From Brevibacterium permense (GTDB lineage: Bacteria > Actinomycetota > Actinomycetes > Actinomycetales > Brevibacteriaceae), in assembly GCF_013280495.1 (NCBI RefSeq), contig NZ_JABSSX010000005.1, positions 186,001 through 250,000 of the forward strand: a stretch of DNA of 64,000 nucleotides, in the 5' to 3' direction. The position numbers and the translations under genes are program-made. Position 1 is the stretch's first letter, and each line of letters starts with the position of its first letter. The notes beneath the pieces are model-generated. The model did not search any database, had not been told where the DNA came from, and worked only from the letters and a program-made list of their open reading frames with translations. Shown here one piece after another: positions 24,921-33,958 of this stretch.

Positions 24921-26126
24921 CTAGCCACGAGAGCCTGAGGACGACCGCGTACGAGTCTTCGCAGACCCGCCCTTGGCAGCACCCGAGACGCCACCAGCGG
25001 AACCGCCCGAAGCCCCACCGACGGACCGCGGGGCCGATGACGCCCACCAATGCCGCAGGTAGGCGCTGACCTTCGCAAATGAACGGTCGCGGATGAAGAT
25101 CGCATCGACGGCAATCATCGTCAGCGAGAACCACGGCAGGCCCATGAGCAGGGCGATGCCCAAGTGGAAGGACAGGATGCCCAGCAGCGCGATGATGCGG
25201 GTGTAGCGGTTGAACAGCATGAACGGGAAGGCGCACTGGAAGAGGATCGATCCCCACGAGATCGCCACGACCATCGGCCCCCACGCCGTCATCAGGTCCG
25301 ACAGCACCGGCCACGTGCCGAACTGCTGAGTGTGCAACGGGTTGTACACGGCGAAACCGTGCTGCCAAGCCTCGCCTCCGGCCTTGTACAGAGCGCCGGA
25401 CATGTAGATCGCGCAAACCTGGAACGCGAGCACGACGATGGCGAGATTATTGGCCATGATGAGCGCCCAGCGCCACTGTCCGCCGTCGTTGTCCGGGAAT
25501 TCCGGGTTCCGCGCGCGCCGCCTGGCATCGAGGGACCATCTGCGGGTCGTATCGGCGAAGAGCAAGGCGATCATGAACATCCGGTAGGCGTTGTCGCCCT
25601 GATCCCCTGCTCCGTCGTTGAGCTCGATGAAGCTCACCCACAGCACGAGGTAGATCGGCAGGACGAGCCGCGTCCGCCACCCGAGGATGATGACGATCGC
25701 CAACAGCGCGAGCCCGATCATCATCGCCGTGAACAGCGGCGGCGTCGTCACCGCACGGTGGAAGAGGGAGAAGAGCCAGATGGTCGGGAAATCGCTCTTG
25801 GGTTCGGCGATCTCCCCGTTCCAGGCCGATCCCACACCGAAGGTGTAATGCCGCGCGCTGAAGTTCGTGAGGATGAGGCCAAGACCGGTGAATCCGATGA
25901 GGATCCGCGTCACCGCCAGCCCGTATGTCGCGTGGTACCGACCGGTGAGCATCTCCTCGAGCCAGGCCCACCCCTGCGCGAGCTTCGTCCGCACCAGGGT
26001 CGTCACCGGGACCAACCCGAATTCAGGAGCCGAATCACGCGCCGAGGCGGCCGTGCCCGTCCGCTGGTCAGTGCCCTCTGCGTCGTGGTCGTCCCCGCCT
26101 GTGCAGGTCGTGTCATCACTGTTCAC
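24921..26126 (-). CDS. HTTM domain membrane protein (vitamin K-dependent gamma-carboxylase-like fold)
   Basis: A 401-residue polytopic membrane protein. The HTTM domain runs over about residues 40-350: ARHYTFGVGSAWNG, WVSFIELNDGAGDQGDNAYR, YMSGALYKAGGEAWQHG and a final hydrophobic stretch near SFHLGIALLMGLPWFS. The tail is Ser/Arg/Gly-rich. The start is GTG 26126 after GAGGTG; a TTG directly before it is also possible. It overlaps the upstream DUF5819 gene by about 11 bases, so the two products probably work together in the membrane. In SdpAB peptide systems of Bacillus an HTTM protein (SdpB) is paired with a small partner, but no toxin-like gene is visible here. Confidence 0.8.
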   Translation of the reverse strand: MNSDDTTCTGGDDHDAEGTDQRTGTAASARDSAPEFGLVPVTTLVRTKLAQGWAWLEEMLTGRYHATYGLAVTRILIGFTGLGLILTNFSARHYTFGVGSAWNGEIAEPKSDFPTIWLFSLFHRAVTTPPLFTAMMIGLALLAIVIILGWRTRLVLPIYLVLWVSFIELNDGAGDQGDNAYRMFMIALLFADTTRRWSLDARRRARNPEFPDNDGGQWRWALIMANNLAIVVLAFQVCAIYMSGALYKAGGEAWQHGFAVYNPLHTQQFGTWPVLSDLMTAWGPMVVAISWGSILFQCAFPFMLFNRYTRIIALLGILSFHLGIALLMGLPWFSLTMIAVDAIFIRDRSFAKVSAYLRHWWASSAPRSVGGASGGSAGGVSGAAKGGSAKTRTRSSSGSRG

Positions 26127-26904
26127 CAACGCACCTCACTTCGTCCGAGGCACAGAAGTACTTCGTGAATTCCTCTTGGGACTGATGGTCTTCGACGACG
26201 AGTGCGCGCCATCCCACGGGGACGGGTTGGATGTTCGGACGCTTCGCGTCTTTGTCGTTGCGTTCGGCGAAAGGCACGACGTTCTGACGGGCGGCCCGGT
26301 GTTGGACGCGCTGGACGTCGTCGCCCCAGATGGCCTTCGCCACCTGCGTCGCATACGCGGTGGCCAGATGTTCGCTCTCCAGGTAGGCGGGAATCGCGTT
26401 CTCCGGGTCGTCGTATTCCCCCAGCTTCGTCTCCAGCCGGTCGACGGAATCATCGCCCTTGAAGTAGTCGAGTTTGACGATCGCCTTCTGATCGTCGGGC
26501 AGCTCTTCCCATGAGCCCTTGATGTCCGAGGCCACTCCGATGCCCAGCCCCGCCGACCGCGGCGGGAACAGCTTGTATGTCGAGTGGTCGAGCTCGACAT
26601 CGGTGGCCCGCACCCATTGAGTGACCTCTTCGCCGCTGTCGGTTGTGATCACGGCGCGCACATCGAAGTAGTAGTCGCCGTTGATCGGCTCGGGGGCGAA
26701 CACGCTCCACGACTGCCCCCACAGCGGGATCATGTATTTGGAGAGCAGGTCGCCGGGAATCACCTCCCTCGCCGTCGAAGCAGGGGCGATCCACAGGAAG
26801 CTGGCGAAGATATGGAACCCTGTGATCGCCATCGCGATGACCATCACGGTCCGTTTCACCGCCGAACGTCTCCGAGGTGTGACCTCGGTCGGCTCATTGT
26901 CCAT
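26116..26904 (-). CDS. DUF5819 family protein, membrane-anchored partner of the HTTM protein
   Basis: A 262-residue protein with one N-terminal membrane segment (VMVIAMAITGFHIFASFLWI, about residues 20-39) after a basic stretch. A large domain follows, probably outside, containing WGQSWSVFAPEPINGDYYFDV, the hallmark of DUF5819. The function is unknown. It is the first gene of a two-gene unit and its end overlaps the start of the HTTM gene. Near the C-terminus are two cysteines (FCASDEVRCVGEQ) that could form a disulfide if the domain is extracytoplasmic. Confidence 0.75.
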   Translation of the reverse strand: MDNEPTEVTPRRRSAVKRTVMVIAMAITGFHIFASFLWIAPASTAREVIPGDLLSKYMIPLWGQSWSVFAPEPINGDYYFDVRAVITTDSGEEVTQWVRATDVELDHSTYKLFPPRSAGLGIGVASDIKGSWEELPDDQKAIVKLDYFKGDDSVDRLETKLGEYDDPENAIPAYLESEHLATAYATQVAKAIWGDDVQRVQHRAARQNVVPFAERNDKDAKRPNIQPVPVGWRALVVEDHQSQEEFTKYFCASDEVRCVGEQ

Positions 26905-27119
26905 CTCGGTTCCGGAACTCTCTTGGGAATACGACTGCCGTCACCGCAGGTCCCGCGCCTCATCGGTCGCTTGGCAGATCTCTCGGTGACAACGCACAGT
27001 GACTAGGGTACTTCAGCTGTGGCACTGCCCGCCCGGGCAGCGGCAGAATCATCCGCGGTCATCAGAAGCACGATGACTTCCTCACGATGACTTGCCGATT
27101 CGCGGCGCACGCACGAAGT

Positions 27120-28289
27120 CTATTCGGCCGCCCGCAGCCAGGCCTTGACCGCTTCGGTGGAATCGCCGAGCGTCGGCGGTGCCAGTTCGTAGCTGGGCGG
27201 GGTCTCAGAAAACCGGATCGGGTTGGCCACGGTGGGGATGACGCGATCGCCCTGACCTGCCTCGGCGACGGGCTCGAGCCCCAGCGACGATGCCAGGTCC
27301 ACACCCTGGGCGATCGAGTTGATCGGCGCACAGGGCAGCCCCGCCTCGGTGAGGATGTCGAACCATTCCTGGTTCGTCTTCTCACTCAGCGCGGCGATGA
27401 GCTCGGGTTCGAGGTCATCGCGGTTGACGTTGCGGTCGGCGAAGTTCGCGAACCGTTCATCGGTCGCCCATTCGGGGTGGCCGAGCACCTCGGCGAGCCG
27501 GGCGAACTGTTTGTCGTTGCCGCACGCGATGATGATCTGACCCTCCGCCGTGGGCATCGGCTGATACGGGTAGAGGCTCGGGTGCTTGTTGCCCATCGCC
27601 TGCGGTACCACGCCGCCGGCCACATATGCCGAGGTCTGGTTCGCCAGCCCGGACAGCGCCGAGGACAGCAGGTTCGTCTCGACCAGCTGACCGACCCCGG
27701 TGTCCTTGCGGTGGTTGAGCGCGCCGAGGATGCCGACCGCCGTATGCAGTCCCGTGATCACGTCGACGACGGCGACACCCGCCTTCACCGGGCCCGACTC
27801 CTCGGAGCCGGTGACCGACATGAATCCGGACAAGCCCTGGATGAGCAGATCGTAGCCCGGCTGAGGATTGTCGCGACCGAAACCCGTCACCGAGGCGTAG
27901 ACGATGCCCGGATTGACGGCGCTGACCGTCTCATAGTCGAGGCCGTACTTCGCCAGTCCCCCGGCCTTGAAGTTCTCCACGAGCACATCCGCGCGAGCGG
28001 CGAGCTGCTGGGCGCAGGCAAGGTCGTCGGAGTCCTTGAAATCGAGGACGACGGAGTGCTTGTTCCGGTTCGCTGTGAGGAAATACGTCGCATCATCCCC
28101 GCGCCGAGGCGGTGCCCAGTGACGTGTATCGTCCCCGGTCTTCCCCTCCACCTTGATGACCGTGGCACCCAGATCCGCAAGCATCATCGTCGCGTAGGGG
28201 CCGGCGAGGACTCGGGAGAAATCGGCCACGATGGTTCCGGCCAGAGGCCCCGTCCCCTGCCGTCCGAATGCTGCGTCTGCTGCTGACAC
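27120..28289 (-). CDS. CaiB/BaiF family CoA-transferase
   Basis: A 389-residue family III CoA-transferase that moves CoA between carboxylic acids. It starts PLAGTIVADFSRVLAGPYATM, followed by GATVIKVEGKTGDDTRHWAPP with the catalytic Asp expected near residue 170 (GLSGFMSVTGSEESGPVKAG region), and VENFKAGGLAKYGLDYE. The start GTG 28289 has AAAGGAGG seven bases upstream. No acyl-CoA catabolic genes flank it, so the substrate pair cannot be guessed. Two 17-base direct repeats lie between its -10-like element and the start. Confidence 0.85.
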   Translation of the reverse strand: MSAADAAFGRQGTGPLAGTIVADFSRVLAGPYATMMLADLGATVIKVEGKTGDDTRHWAPPRRGDDATYFLTANRNKHSVVLDFKDSDDLACAQQLAARADVLVENFKAGGLAKYGLDYETVSAVNPGIVYASVTGFGRDNPQPGYDLLIQGLSGFMSVTGSEESGPVKAGVAVVDVITGLHTAVGILGALNHRKDTGVGQLVETNLLSSALSGLANQTSAYVAGGVVPQAMGNKHPSLYPYQPMPTAEGQIIIACGNDKQFARLAEVLGHPEWATDERFANFADRNVNRDDLEPELIAALSEKTNQEWFDILTEAGLPCAPINSIAQGVDLASSLGLEPVAEAGQGDRVIPTVANPIRFSETPPSYELAPPTLGDSTEAVKAWLRAAE

Positions 28290-28311
28290 TTGATGCCTCC
28301 TTTGGCACGTT

Positions 28312-28356
28312 CTACTTGCCTGTTCTTCCTACTTGCCTGTTCTTCGCCTGACTATA
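28312..28356 (-). promoter_or_regulatory. Tandem 17-base repeat and -10-like element upstream of the CoA-transferase gene
   Basis: Two perfect abutting copies of CTACTTGCCTGTTCTTC occupy 28312-28328 and 28329-28345. On the minus strand TATAGT (28356-28351) is a good -10 hexamer just upstream, which places the repeats in the 5' leader of the CoA-transferase transcript. They could be an operator or an RNA feature. The promoter assignment is by eye. Confidence 0.5.
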
Positions 28357-28506
28357 CGGAATCGACATGGCCGCCCTGGCCTGTGGGGTGAGCGTCCGCG
28401 GAAACGGGCCGAGAGCCGGGCGGGCGGCAACGAAATCCGTCGACCGCCTCGGCGGGATTCTGGCTACACTCGGCTCAGCGACAGTCCACCAGCGAAGGGA
28501 CGAACG

Positions 28507-29541
28507 ATGACGTTGCACATGCCGGCGGAGACCGCCGCCCAGGACCGAGTCTGGATGGCATTCCCATCCTCCGGCTACGCGCTCGGCGACACGGAAGCCG
28601 AGGCCGAGGCGGCACGCGCCACGTGGTCCGCCGTTGCCCGCGCCACCAGCGAATTCACCCCTGTCACGGTCGTGGTGACCAGTGCACAGACCGATCATGC
28701 CAAGCGCCACCTCGGCGAGGGGATCAACCACGCGATCACGATCGTCAACGCTGAACTCGACGATGCGTGGATGCGCGATATCGGGCCGAGCTTCGTCGTC
28801 GACGAGGCAGGTGCCCTGCATGCGGTGGACTGGGTGTTCAACGGGTGGGGCGCGCAGGAATGGGCGAGCTGGGACCACGATGAGCACATCGGAGAATTCG
28901 TCGCGGGCCTCGCCGGGACTCCCGTGGTGTCCTCGGATCTGCGCAACGAAGGCGGCGGATTCCACGTCGACGGTCAGGGAACGGTGCTTGCAACGCGCAG
29001 CGTGCAGCTCGATCCCGGCCGCAACCCGGGACTGACCGAAGCCGATGTGGAAGCCGAATTCGCGCGCACGATCGGGGCGAAGAAGGTCATCTGGCTCGAC
29101 CGCGGACTCCACCGGGACAATCAGACCTTCGGCACCCGGGGACACGTCGACATCGTCGCCGCGATGCCCAGCCCCGGCGTCGTCCTCGTCCACGATCAGC
29201 GCAATCCCGACCATCCGGACTACGAATTCAGTCGTGCGCTCAAGGAGCAGTTCGCGGCCGAGACCACCGCCGACGGGACGCCCTTCGAAGTGGTGCCGAT
29301 CCCGGCTCCCGAGGTGCTGCGCGACGAGGAAGGGTGGGTCGACTATTCGTATGTCAATCACCTTGTCACCAACCGCGGGGTCATCGCCTGCACCTTCGAC
29401 GATCCGATGGACGCCGAGGCGGCAGCCGTGCTCGAGCGCGTCTACCCGGGGCGGAAGGTCGTCGGAGTCGATGCGCGAGAGCTCTTCGCCCGCGGCGGCG
29501 GAATCCACTGCATCACCCAGCAGCAGCCGAGTCTCGACTGA
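28507..29541 (+). CDS. aguA: Agmatine deiminase family protein
   Basis: A 344-residue protein of the peptidyl-arginine-deiminase superfamily. The conserved stretches are WMRDIGPSFVVD (about residue 92), NEGGGFHVDGQGT (about 150), GTRGHVDIVA (about 210) and the C-terminal GGGIHCITQQQP with the nucleophile Cys335. The family hydrolyses agmatine to N-carbamoylputrescine in polyamine synthesis; a general guanidine deiminase is an alternative. The start ATG 28507 follows AAGGGACGAACG. No other polyamine genes are adjacent. Confidence 0.85.
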   Translation: MTLHMPAETAAQDRVWMAFPSSGYALGDTEAEAEAARATWSAVARATSEFTPVTVVVTSAQTDHAKRHLGEGINHAITIVNAELDDAWMRDIGPSFVVDEAGALHAVDWVFNGWGAQEWASWDHDEHIGEFVAGLAGTPVVSSDLRNEGGGFHVDGQGTVLATRSVQLDPGRNPGLTEADVEAEFARTIGAKKVIWLDRGLHRDNQTFGTRGHVDIVAAMPSPGVVLVHDQRNPDHPDYEFSRALKEQFAAETTADGTPFEVVPIPAPEVLRDEEGWVDYSYVNHLVTNRGVIACTFDDPMDAEAAAVLERVYPGRKVVGVDARELFARGGGIHCITQQQPSLD

Positions 29542-29590
29542 ATCGAGCCGGAACCTGCTGCAGGTCCCGGCTTCCAACCCCGGGCCGTGC

Positions 29591-29725
29591 GTGCCGAGCC
29601 GGGTTCCCCGCGTGTCGAGCAGGGTTACCACGTGCCGAGCCGGGTTACCACGTGCCGAGTCGGGTTACCACGTGCCGAGTCGGGTTACCACGTGCCGAGC
29701 CGGGTTCCCCGCGTGTCGGGCCGGG
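29591..29725. repeat. Tandem array of about seven 20-21 base units
   Basis: The units read GTGCCGAGCCGGGTTACCAC with minor variants: outer copies carry TTCCCCGC instead of TTACCAC, and T replaces C in GAGTC. Junctions between inner units create four CACGTG palindromes at 29629, 29649, 29669 and 29689, exactly 20 bases apart. The array fills most of the 359-base gap between aguA and the YtxH-like gene. There are no unique spacers, so it is not a CRISPR. Short reading frames through it encode only repeated peptides. Confidence 0.85.
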
Positions 29726-29900
29726 GATCGTCGAGAATCTGCGATGACGGCGCGGGCGAATCCATACCCGTACGAGCCCGACTCGGTATAAGCTGGATCT
29801 TGAGGGCACAGTGCCCGTGCGCTGCCACATCGCTGCCCGGACCTGTACCGCACAACAGCGCCGAATACGGTGACGTCGAGTTGCGAAGAGGAGCAAGACC

Positions 29901-30341
29901 ATGAAGAAGAGATTGATTCTCCTGGCCGGTCTCGGAGTCGGATTCATACTGGGATCACGCACCGGGCGGCAGAGCTACGAACGGCTGAAGGCCCAGGCTC
30001 AGGATCTGTGGACCGACCCGCGCGTCCAGGACACCGTCGAGAAGGCCAACCAGTCCATCCGCGAGAAGTCGCCGGCCGTCGCCGATGCCGTTCAGACCGC
30101 CGCCGACAAGGTCAATGCCGCCGCTGCCACGAACACTCCCGTCTCCGAATTCGACGGTGACGAGGATTCGGCTGGTGCGACGACCGACACGACGGCGAAG
30201 AGCACCACGGCCGCGCAGGAAACAGCGAAGTCGAACACCACGGCGAAGCACAAGTCCTCGCCGAAGGCCCAGGACTCGATCACCGATCCCGAGCGTCACC
30301 TCGAGGACGAAGGTCCGGCCGGAGTCGCCGACGACCACTGA
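29901..30341 (+). CDS. YtxH-like small membrane-anchored protein
   Basis: A 146-residue protein starting MKKRLILLAGLGVGFILGSRTGRQSYERLKA, the typical YtxH pattern of one short N-terminal membrane segment with a glycine-rich face, then a charged helix. From about residue 75 the sequence is low-complexity Ala/Thr/Ser (TTDTTAKSTTAAQETAKSNT), and it ends acidic. The family is often general-stress related, with no known activity. A clear GAGGAG site precedes the ATG. Confidence 0.72.
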   Translation: MKKRLILLAGLGVGFILGSRTGRQSYERLKAQAQDLWTDPRVQDTVEKANQSIREKSPAVADAVQTAADKVNAAAATNTPVSEFDGDEDSAGATTDTTAKSTTAAQETAKSNTTAKHKSSPKAQDSITDPERHLEDEGPAGVADDH

Positions 30342-30412
30342 GCATCGGCAGGCCGGCTGAGTCGCCGCGCACTTCGGTCAGCGCGACCCCGACCTAGTTC
30401 GCTACGGCCCAA

Positions 30413-30458
30413 AAATAGGCGTATAGCCTAGTTTTGAAACTGGGCTATACGCCTATTT
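30413..30458. repeat. 46-base almost perfect palindrome between convergent genes
   Basis: AAATAGGCGTATAGCC (30413-30428) pairs perfectly with 30443-30458. Pairing continues inward (one T-G wobble, then AGTTT/AAACT) to a two-base loop, giving 22-base arms. It lies between the YtxH-like gene and the convergent cardiolipin synthase gene, in a terminator position. Its AT-rich arms stand out from the backbone. Confidence 0.85.
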
Positions 30459-30583
30459 CTGTGCTGTTTGCGGATCCCGCCGCCTTCGACGTCCGCGGCT
30501 TCCACCCGCTCCCTCCCGCCGCGATGACGACGGCACTCCAGTTCGCAGGTACCACCGCCGCTGCAGGCAACGTCCCCGCGCGC

Positions 30584-32113
30584 CTACAGCAGCGAGCTCG
30601 TCAGGCGGGCGACGTTCTCCAGATACTTCTTCAGCAGCGGCCGCGCCTGCCACTCCTCCGCATTGAGCTCGACCGAATTCGGTGCATAGCGTTCGGCCTC
30701 GAGGTCGTACATGCGCTGCGTGAATTCCTTGTTGACGATGAAGAGCGTGACCTCGAGGTTCATCGCGAAGGACCGTTCGTCCATATTCGACGAGCCGATG
30801 ATCGAAACCTCGTCGTCGATCATGAGGAACTTCGAGTGCAGCACCGTCGGCGCGTGGTACATGAAGATCCGCACCCCGGCGCGCACCAACTCGTCATAGT
30901 ACGACTGCTGCGCCTTATGGGTCAGCCAATGGTCGCTCGTCTCACCGACGTACAAACGCACATCGACTCCCGATCTGGCCTCGGTCGTCAGCGCGTGCAG
31001 CAGGGACTCGTCGGGTACGAAATACGGTGAGCAGACGACGACGCGACGATTCGCATTGTAGATGAGGTGGTTGAACAGGCGCAGATTGTTCTCGTCTTCG
31101 AAGCCCGGGCCCGACGGCACGATCTGAGCTTGGATGCCGCCGAATTCGGGAGCTTTGAGCTCGAAGCTGTCGGGTTCGTCGAGGATCTCGTCGGTCTCCG
31201 AATACCAGTCGGTGATGAACACGGCATCGAGCTCTTCGACGACCGGTCCACGACATTCCACCGACAGGTCCTTCCACTGGAAGCCCTTCCGGCGGTTGCG
31301 AGCCTTGTTGTAGCTGCGGTCGATGATGTTCTGCGAACCGGTGAACGCGACCTCCCCGTCGACGACGAGGATCTTGCGGTGATTGCGCAGGTCGGGCCGC
31401 TGGTACTCGCCCTTCCAAGGGCGGATCGGCAGCGCCCGGCGCCAGCTGATGCCCGAAGCGTCGAGCTTCTTCACCAGCTCCGAATAGCCCGGGTAGCCCA
31501 GCGACCCCACATGGTCGATGAGGACCCGCACACTCACACCGCGCCGGTGCGCGGCCAGCAGCGATTCGAGCAGCCGCCTCGTCGTGTCGTCGATGGCGAC
31601 GATGTAGAACTCGAAGTGGACGAACCGCTGTGCTCGGTCGACGGCATCGGCCATCGCCTCCATGCAGGCGTGGTTGTCGACGTGGAGGTCGAAGGAGTTG
31701 CCGTGGGTCATGGGCAGGGCACCGAGGTCGAAGTTGAGCTGCGCTGCGGTGCTCAGCGGTTCGGGCATATGGTCCTGGCGTCCGACGATCGCCTGGTGGC
31801 GGATCTGATCGCGGAAGAGGTCATTCATCTTCGACTGTTTGTCCCGCCGCCGCTTCGGCAGCTTCGACGACCCCAGCAGCAGGAACGCCGCAATGCCCAC
31901 ATACGGGATGAGGAAGATCGCAAGCAGCCAGCCGAGCGCGACCGACGGCCTGCGATTGTGCGGAATCCACCCGAGCGCGATGATGCGGATGATCATGTCG
32001 ACCAACAGCAGGATGATGATCAGCCAGTTCGGCCAAGCCTGGTTGATGTTGAAGAACGGATAGACCCCGAAACTGCTCATATAGTGCCCGTTCAGCCCCG
32101 CCCTGTTCGTCAC
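30584..32113 (-). CDS. cls: Cardiolipin synthase (phospholipase D family)
   Basis: A 509-residue membrane enzyme joining phospholipid headgroups to make cardiolipin. Two N-terminal membrane helices (WLIIILLLVDMIIRIIAL and a second near residue 48-70 ending FLLLGSSKL) precede two PLD domains with HKD motifs: HRKILVVDGEVAFTGSQN (about 245) and HSKFLMIDDEVSIIGSSN (about 420). The start is uncertain: GTG 32113 as given, or ATG 32080, which would drop 11 residues; neither has a strong ribosome binding site. It is divergent from the Nudix gene. Confidence 0.9.
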   Translation of the reverse strand: MTNRAGLNGHYMSSFGVYPFFNINQAWPNWLIIILLLVDMIIRIIALGWIPHNRRPSVALGWLLAIFLIPYVGIAAFLLLGSSKLPKRRRDKQSKMNDLFRDQIRHQAIVGRQDHMPEPLSTAAQLNFDLGALPMTHGNSFDLHVDNHACMEAMADAVDRAQRFVHFEFYIVAIDDTTRRLLESLLAAHRRGVSVRVLIDHVGSLGYPGYSELVKKLDASGISWRRALPIRPWKGEYQRPDLRNHRKILVVDGEVAFTGSQNIIDRSYNKARNRRKGFQWKDLSVECRGPVVEELDAVFITDWYSETDEILDEPDSFELKAPEFGGIQAQIVPSGPGFEDENNLRLFNHLIYNANRRVVVCSPYFVPDESLLHALTTEARSGVDVRLYVGETSDHWLTHKAQQSYYDELVRAGVRIFMYHAPTVLHSKFLMIDDEVSIIGSSNMDERSFAMNLEVTLFIVNKEFTQRMYDLEAERYAPNSVELNAEEWQARPLLKKYLENVARLTSSLL

Positions 32114-32273
32114 CGGTTGGGTTATCGGCCTCAGATGGAGGATGTCAGATTGTCACCCATCGTATCCTGCCCGCCCCGCACGCACGCACTCGCCCCACCC
32201 CGCCGTCGGCCGTCTGCCCGAGTCCGGGCATACTGAAAGCAGACATCAATTGCTGAGAGCGAAGGTGCTGAAC

Positions 32274-32975
32274 GTGATTCGAGACATCCGCCCCGAAGGC
32301 TCAGACCGTTCGGATACCGCCGACAGCGCAAGCCGCGGTCCCGATATCGCCGACGCCGAGGCGGTCCCGATCAAGCCCGCCGTCAGCGTGCTCATGCTCC
32401 GTGACGGGGACGAGGGGCTCGAGGTGTTCGTCCAGCACCGGGTATCGACGATGGATTTCGCGGCCGGTGTCGTCGTCTTCCCCGGCGGTCGCGTCGACCC
32501 TGTCGATGCGACGACCGCACCGACCATCGCCGTCCCCGATCCGCAGGTGCACACCTCCGCATGGTCCGATTCGACCATCGCCGAGGATGCCGAGGGTTGG
32601 CGCGTCCTGCTCGCCACCGCTGTGCGCGAGGTCGAGGAGGAGACGGGCGCGGTCCTCGACCCGGTCGGGCTCAAACCGTGGGCGAACTGGGTGACTCCAT
32701 TGGGTCGGCCCAAACGCTTCGATACGTACTTCTATACGATCGCAGCTCCCGAGCTCGCCGCCGCCCAGCATCAGACGACGGAGGCGCACACGAGCGAGTG
32801 GCGCTCGGTGACCGGGATCCTCGCAGATGAGGGAGCCGGGCGGCTGAAGCTCATGCGTCCGACGTTCGTGCTGCTGCGTGAGCTCGCGGAATTCTCCACC
32901 GCCGCCGAGGCGATCACCGCCGAGAGGATCATCGATCCCGTACGCCCGGAGTTCCCCTCCAACCGCGGTTCTTAG
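32274..32975 (+). CDS. Nudix hydrolase domain protein
   Basis: A 233-residue protein. The Nudix core starts at about residue 33 (AVSVLMLRDG). The Nudix box is split: GGRVDPVD near residue 70 is separated by roughly 40 residues (VHTSAWSDSTIAEDAEGW) from AVREVEEETGAVLD near 119-132, which carries the metal-binding REVEEE. Such long insertions occur in actinobacterial and RNA-related Nudix proteins. The substrate is unknown. GTG 32274 after GAAGGTG is the preferred start; the in-frame ATG at 32142 is far upstream and lies close to the divergent cls gene. Confidence 0.75.
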   Translation: MIRDIRPEGSDRSDTADSASRGPDIADAEAVPIKPAVSVLMLRDGDEGLEVFVQHRVSTMDFAAGVVVFPGGRVDPVDATTAPTIAVPDPQVHTSAWSDSTIAEDAEGWRVLLATAVREVEEETGAVLDPVGLKPWANWVTPLGRPKRFDTYFYTIAAPELAAAQHQTTEAHTSEWRSVTGILADEGAGRLKLMRPTFVLLRELAEFSTAAEAITAERIIDPVRPEFPSNRGS

Positions 32976-33058
32976 GTCACCTCATTCGCCTGAGTCCGAC
33001 TTCCCGCGCCTGAGTCCAGGATCTCGCTGTTCGCAGCAGGACCCCGGCGATCTCGACC

Positions 33059-33958
33059 TCAGCCCTTGGCGCGGGCCCTCATCGCGGCCAGGCGCGTGGC
33101 TACGACCTGCTTCTGCTCGTCGGTGCCCAACAGCGCCGCGAGGGCTTCCTGTTCGGCGTCGAGTCCGGTGCTGAAGTCGGAGTCATAGGACAGGTCGACG
33201 AGCCGCTTCGCCCACACCAGCGCCGACCGTGACTGGCCCGCGATCTGCCCGGCCAGTTCGAGAGCACGGGCCAGAGGGTCCTCGACGACCTCTTCGACGA
33301 GGCCGATGCGCAGAGCTTCTTCGGCACCGATTGTATCGGCGGTGACGATGAGCTTCTTCGCCTGAGCGGGTCCGACGAGTCGCGGCAGCAGCTGGGTGCC
33401 GCACATATCGGGGATGATCCCCCAGTTGAGTTCCATGAGTGAGAGCTTCGCGTCCGGTCCGGCCACACGCATGTCCGCACCGAGAGCGATCTGCAGCCCG
33501 CCGCCGAGCGCCGGTCCGCGCACCGCCGCGATGACCGGAACCTCGACGAGCGACCACACGTGCACGGCTTTCTGCGCCAGGGCCCGGGCCGAACCGAGTC
33601 GCTCGCCGATATCGACGGCGGTGGCCACGGAGTCCGCCGCTTCCGATTCACCGGCGTTCCGCTCGGCCGCTGCCTCGGCCTGCTCGGCGACTTCCTCAGC
33701 GGATGAGCGGGTCGCTGCTCCGGCCCCGGCGATCCGGGCCATCTCGGTGAAGTCGAGACCGGCGCTGAAGGCACGACCGCGACCGGACAGGACCACGGCC
33801 TTGACCTCGCTCGAATCCTTCAGTGCCAGCCCCGCCTCGACGAGGTCTTCGAAGACCTCGCGGGTGAGCGAATTGAGCTTGTCGGCACGGTCGATCTCGA
33901 CGTGGGCGACGCCGTCAGTGATCGCGTAGACGACGGTCGAGTTGGTGGTCTCGGACAT
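33059..33958 (-). CDS. Enoyl-CoA hydratase/isomerase family protein with a charged insert
   Basis: A 299-residue crotonase. GRAFSAGLDFTEMARI (about 62) and GPALGGGLQIALGADMRVAG (about 148) form the oxyanion hole, followed by LMELNWGIIPDMCGTQLLPRLVG. Between them, at about residues 80-125, is an Ala/Glu-rich insert (SSAEEVAEQAEAAAERNAGE) longer than in typical 260-residue members. MSETTNSTVV at 33958 is the start; the frame remains open upstream but runs antisense to the MFS gene. The substrate is unknown. Confidence 0.82.
   Translation of the reverse strand: MSETTNSTVVYAITDGVAHVEIDRADKLNSLTREVFEDLVEAGLALKDSSEVKAVVLSGRGRAFSAGLDFTEMARIAGAGAATRSSAEEVAEQAEAAAERNAGESEAADSVATAVDIGERLGSARALAQKAVHVWSLVEVPVIAAVRGPALGGGLQIALGADMRVAGPDAKLSLMELNWGIIPDMCGTQLLPRLVGPAQAKKLIVTADTIGAEEALRIGLVEEVVEDPLARALELAGQIAGQSRSALVWAKRLVDLSYDSDFSTGLDAEQEALAALLGTDEQKQVVATRLAAMRARAKG

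Noticed and set aside
29591-29725. CRISPR array
   Set aside because: The 20-base units follow each other directly without unique spacers, and no cas gene is present.
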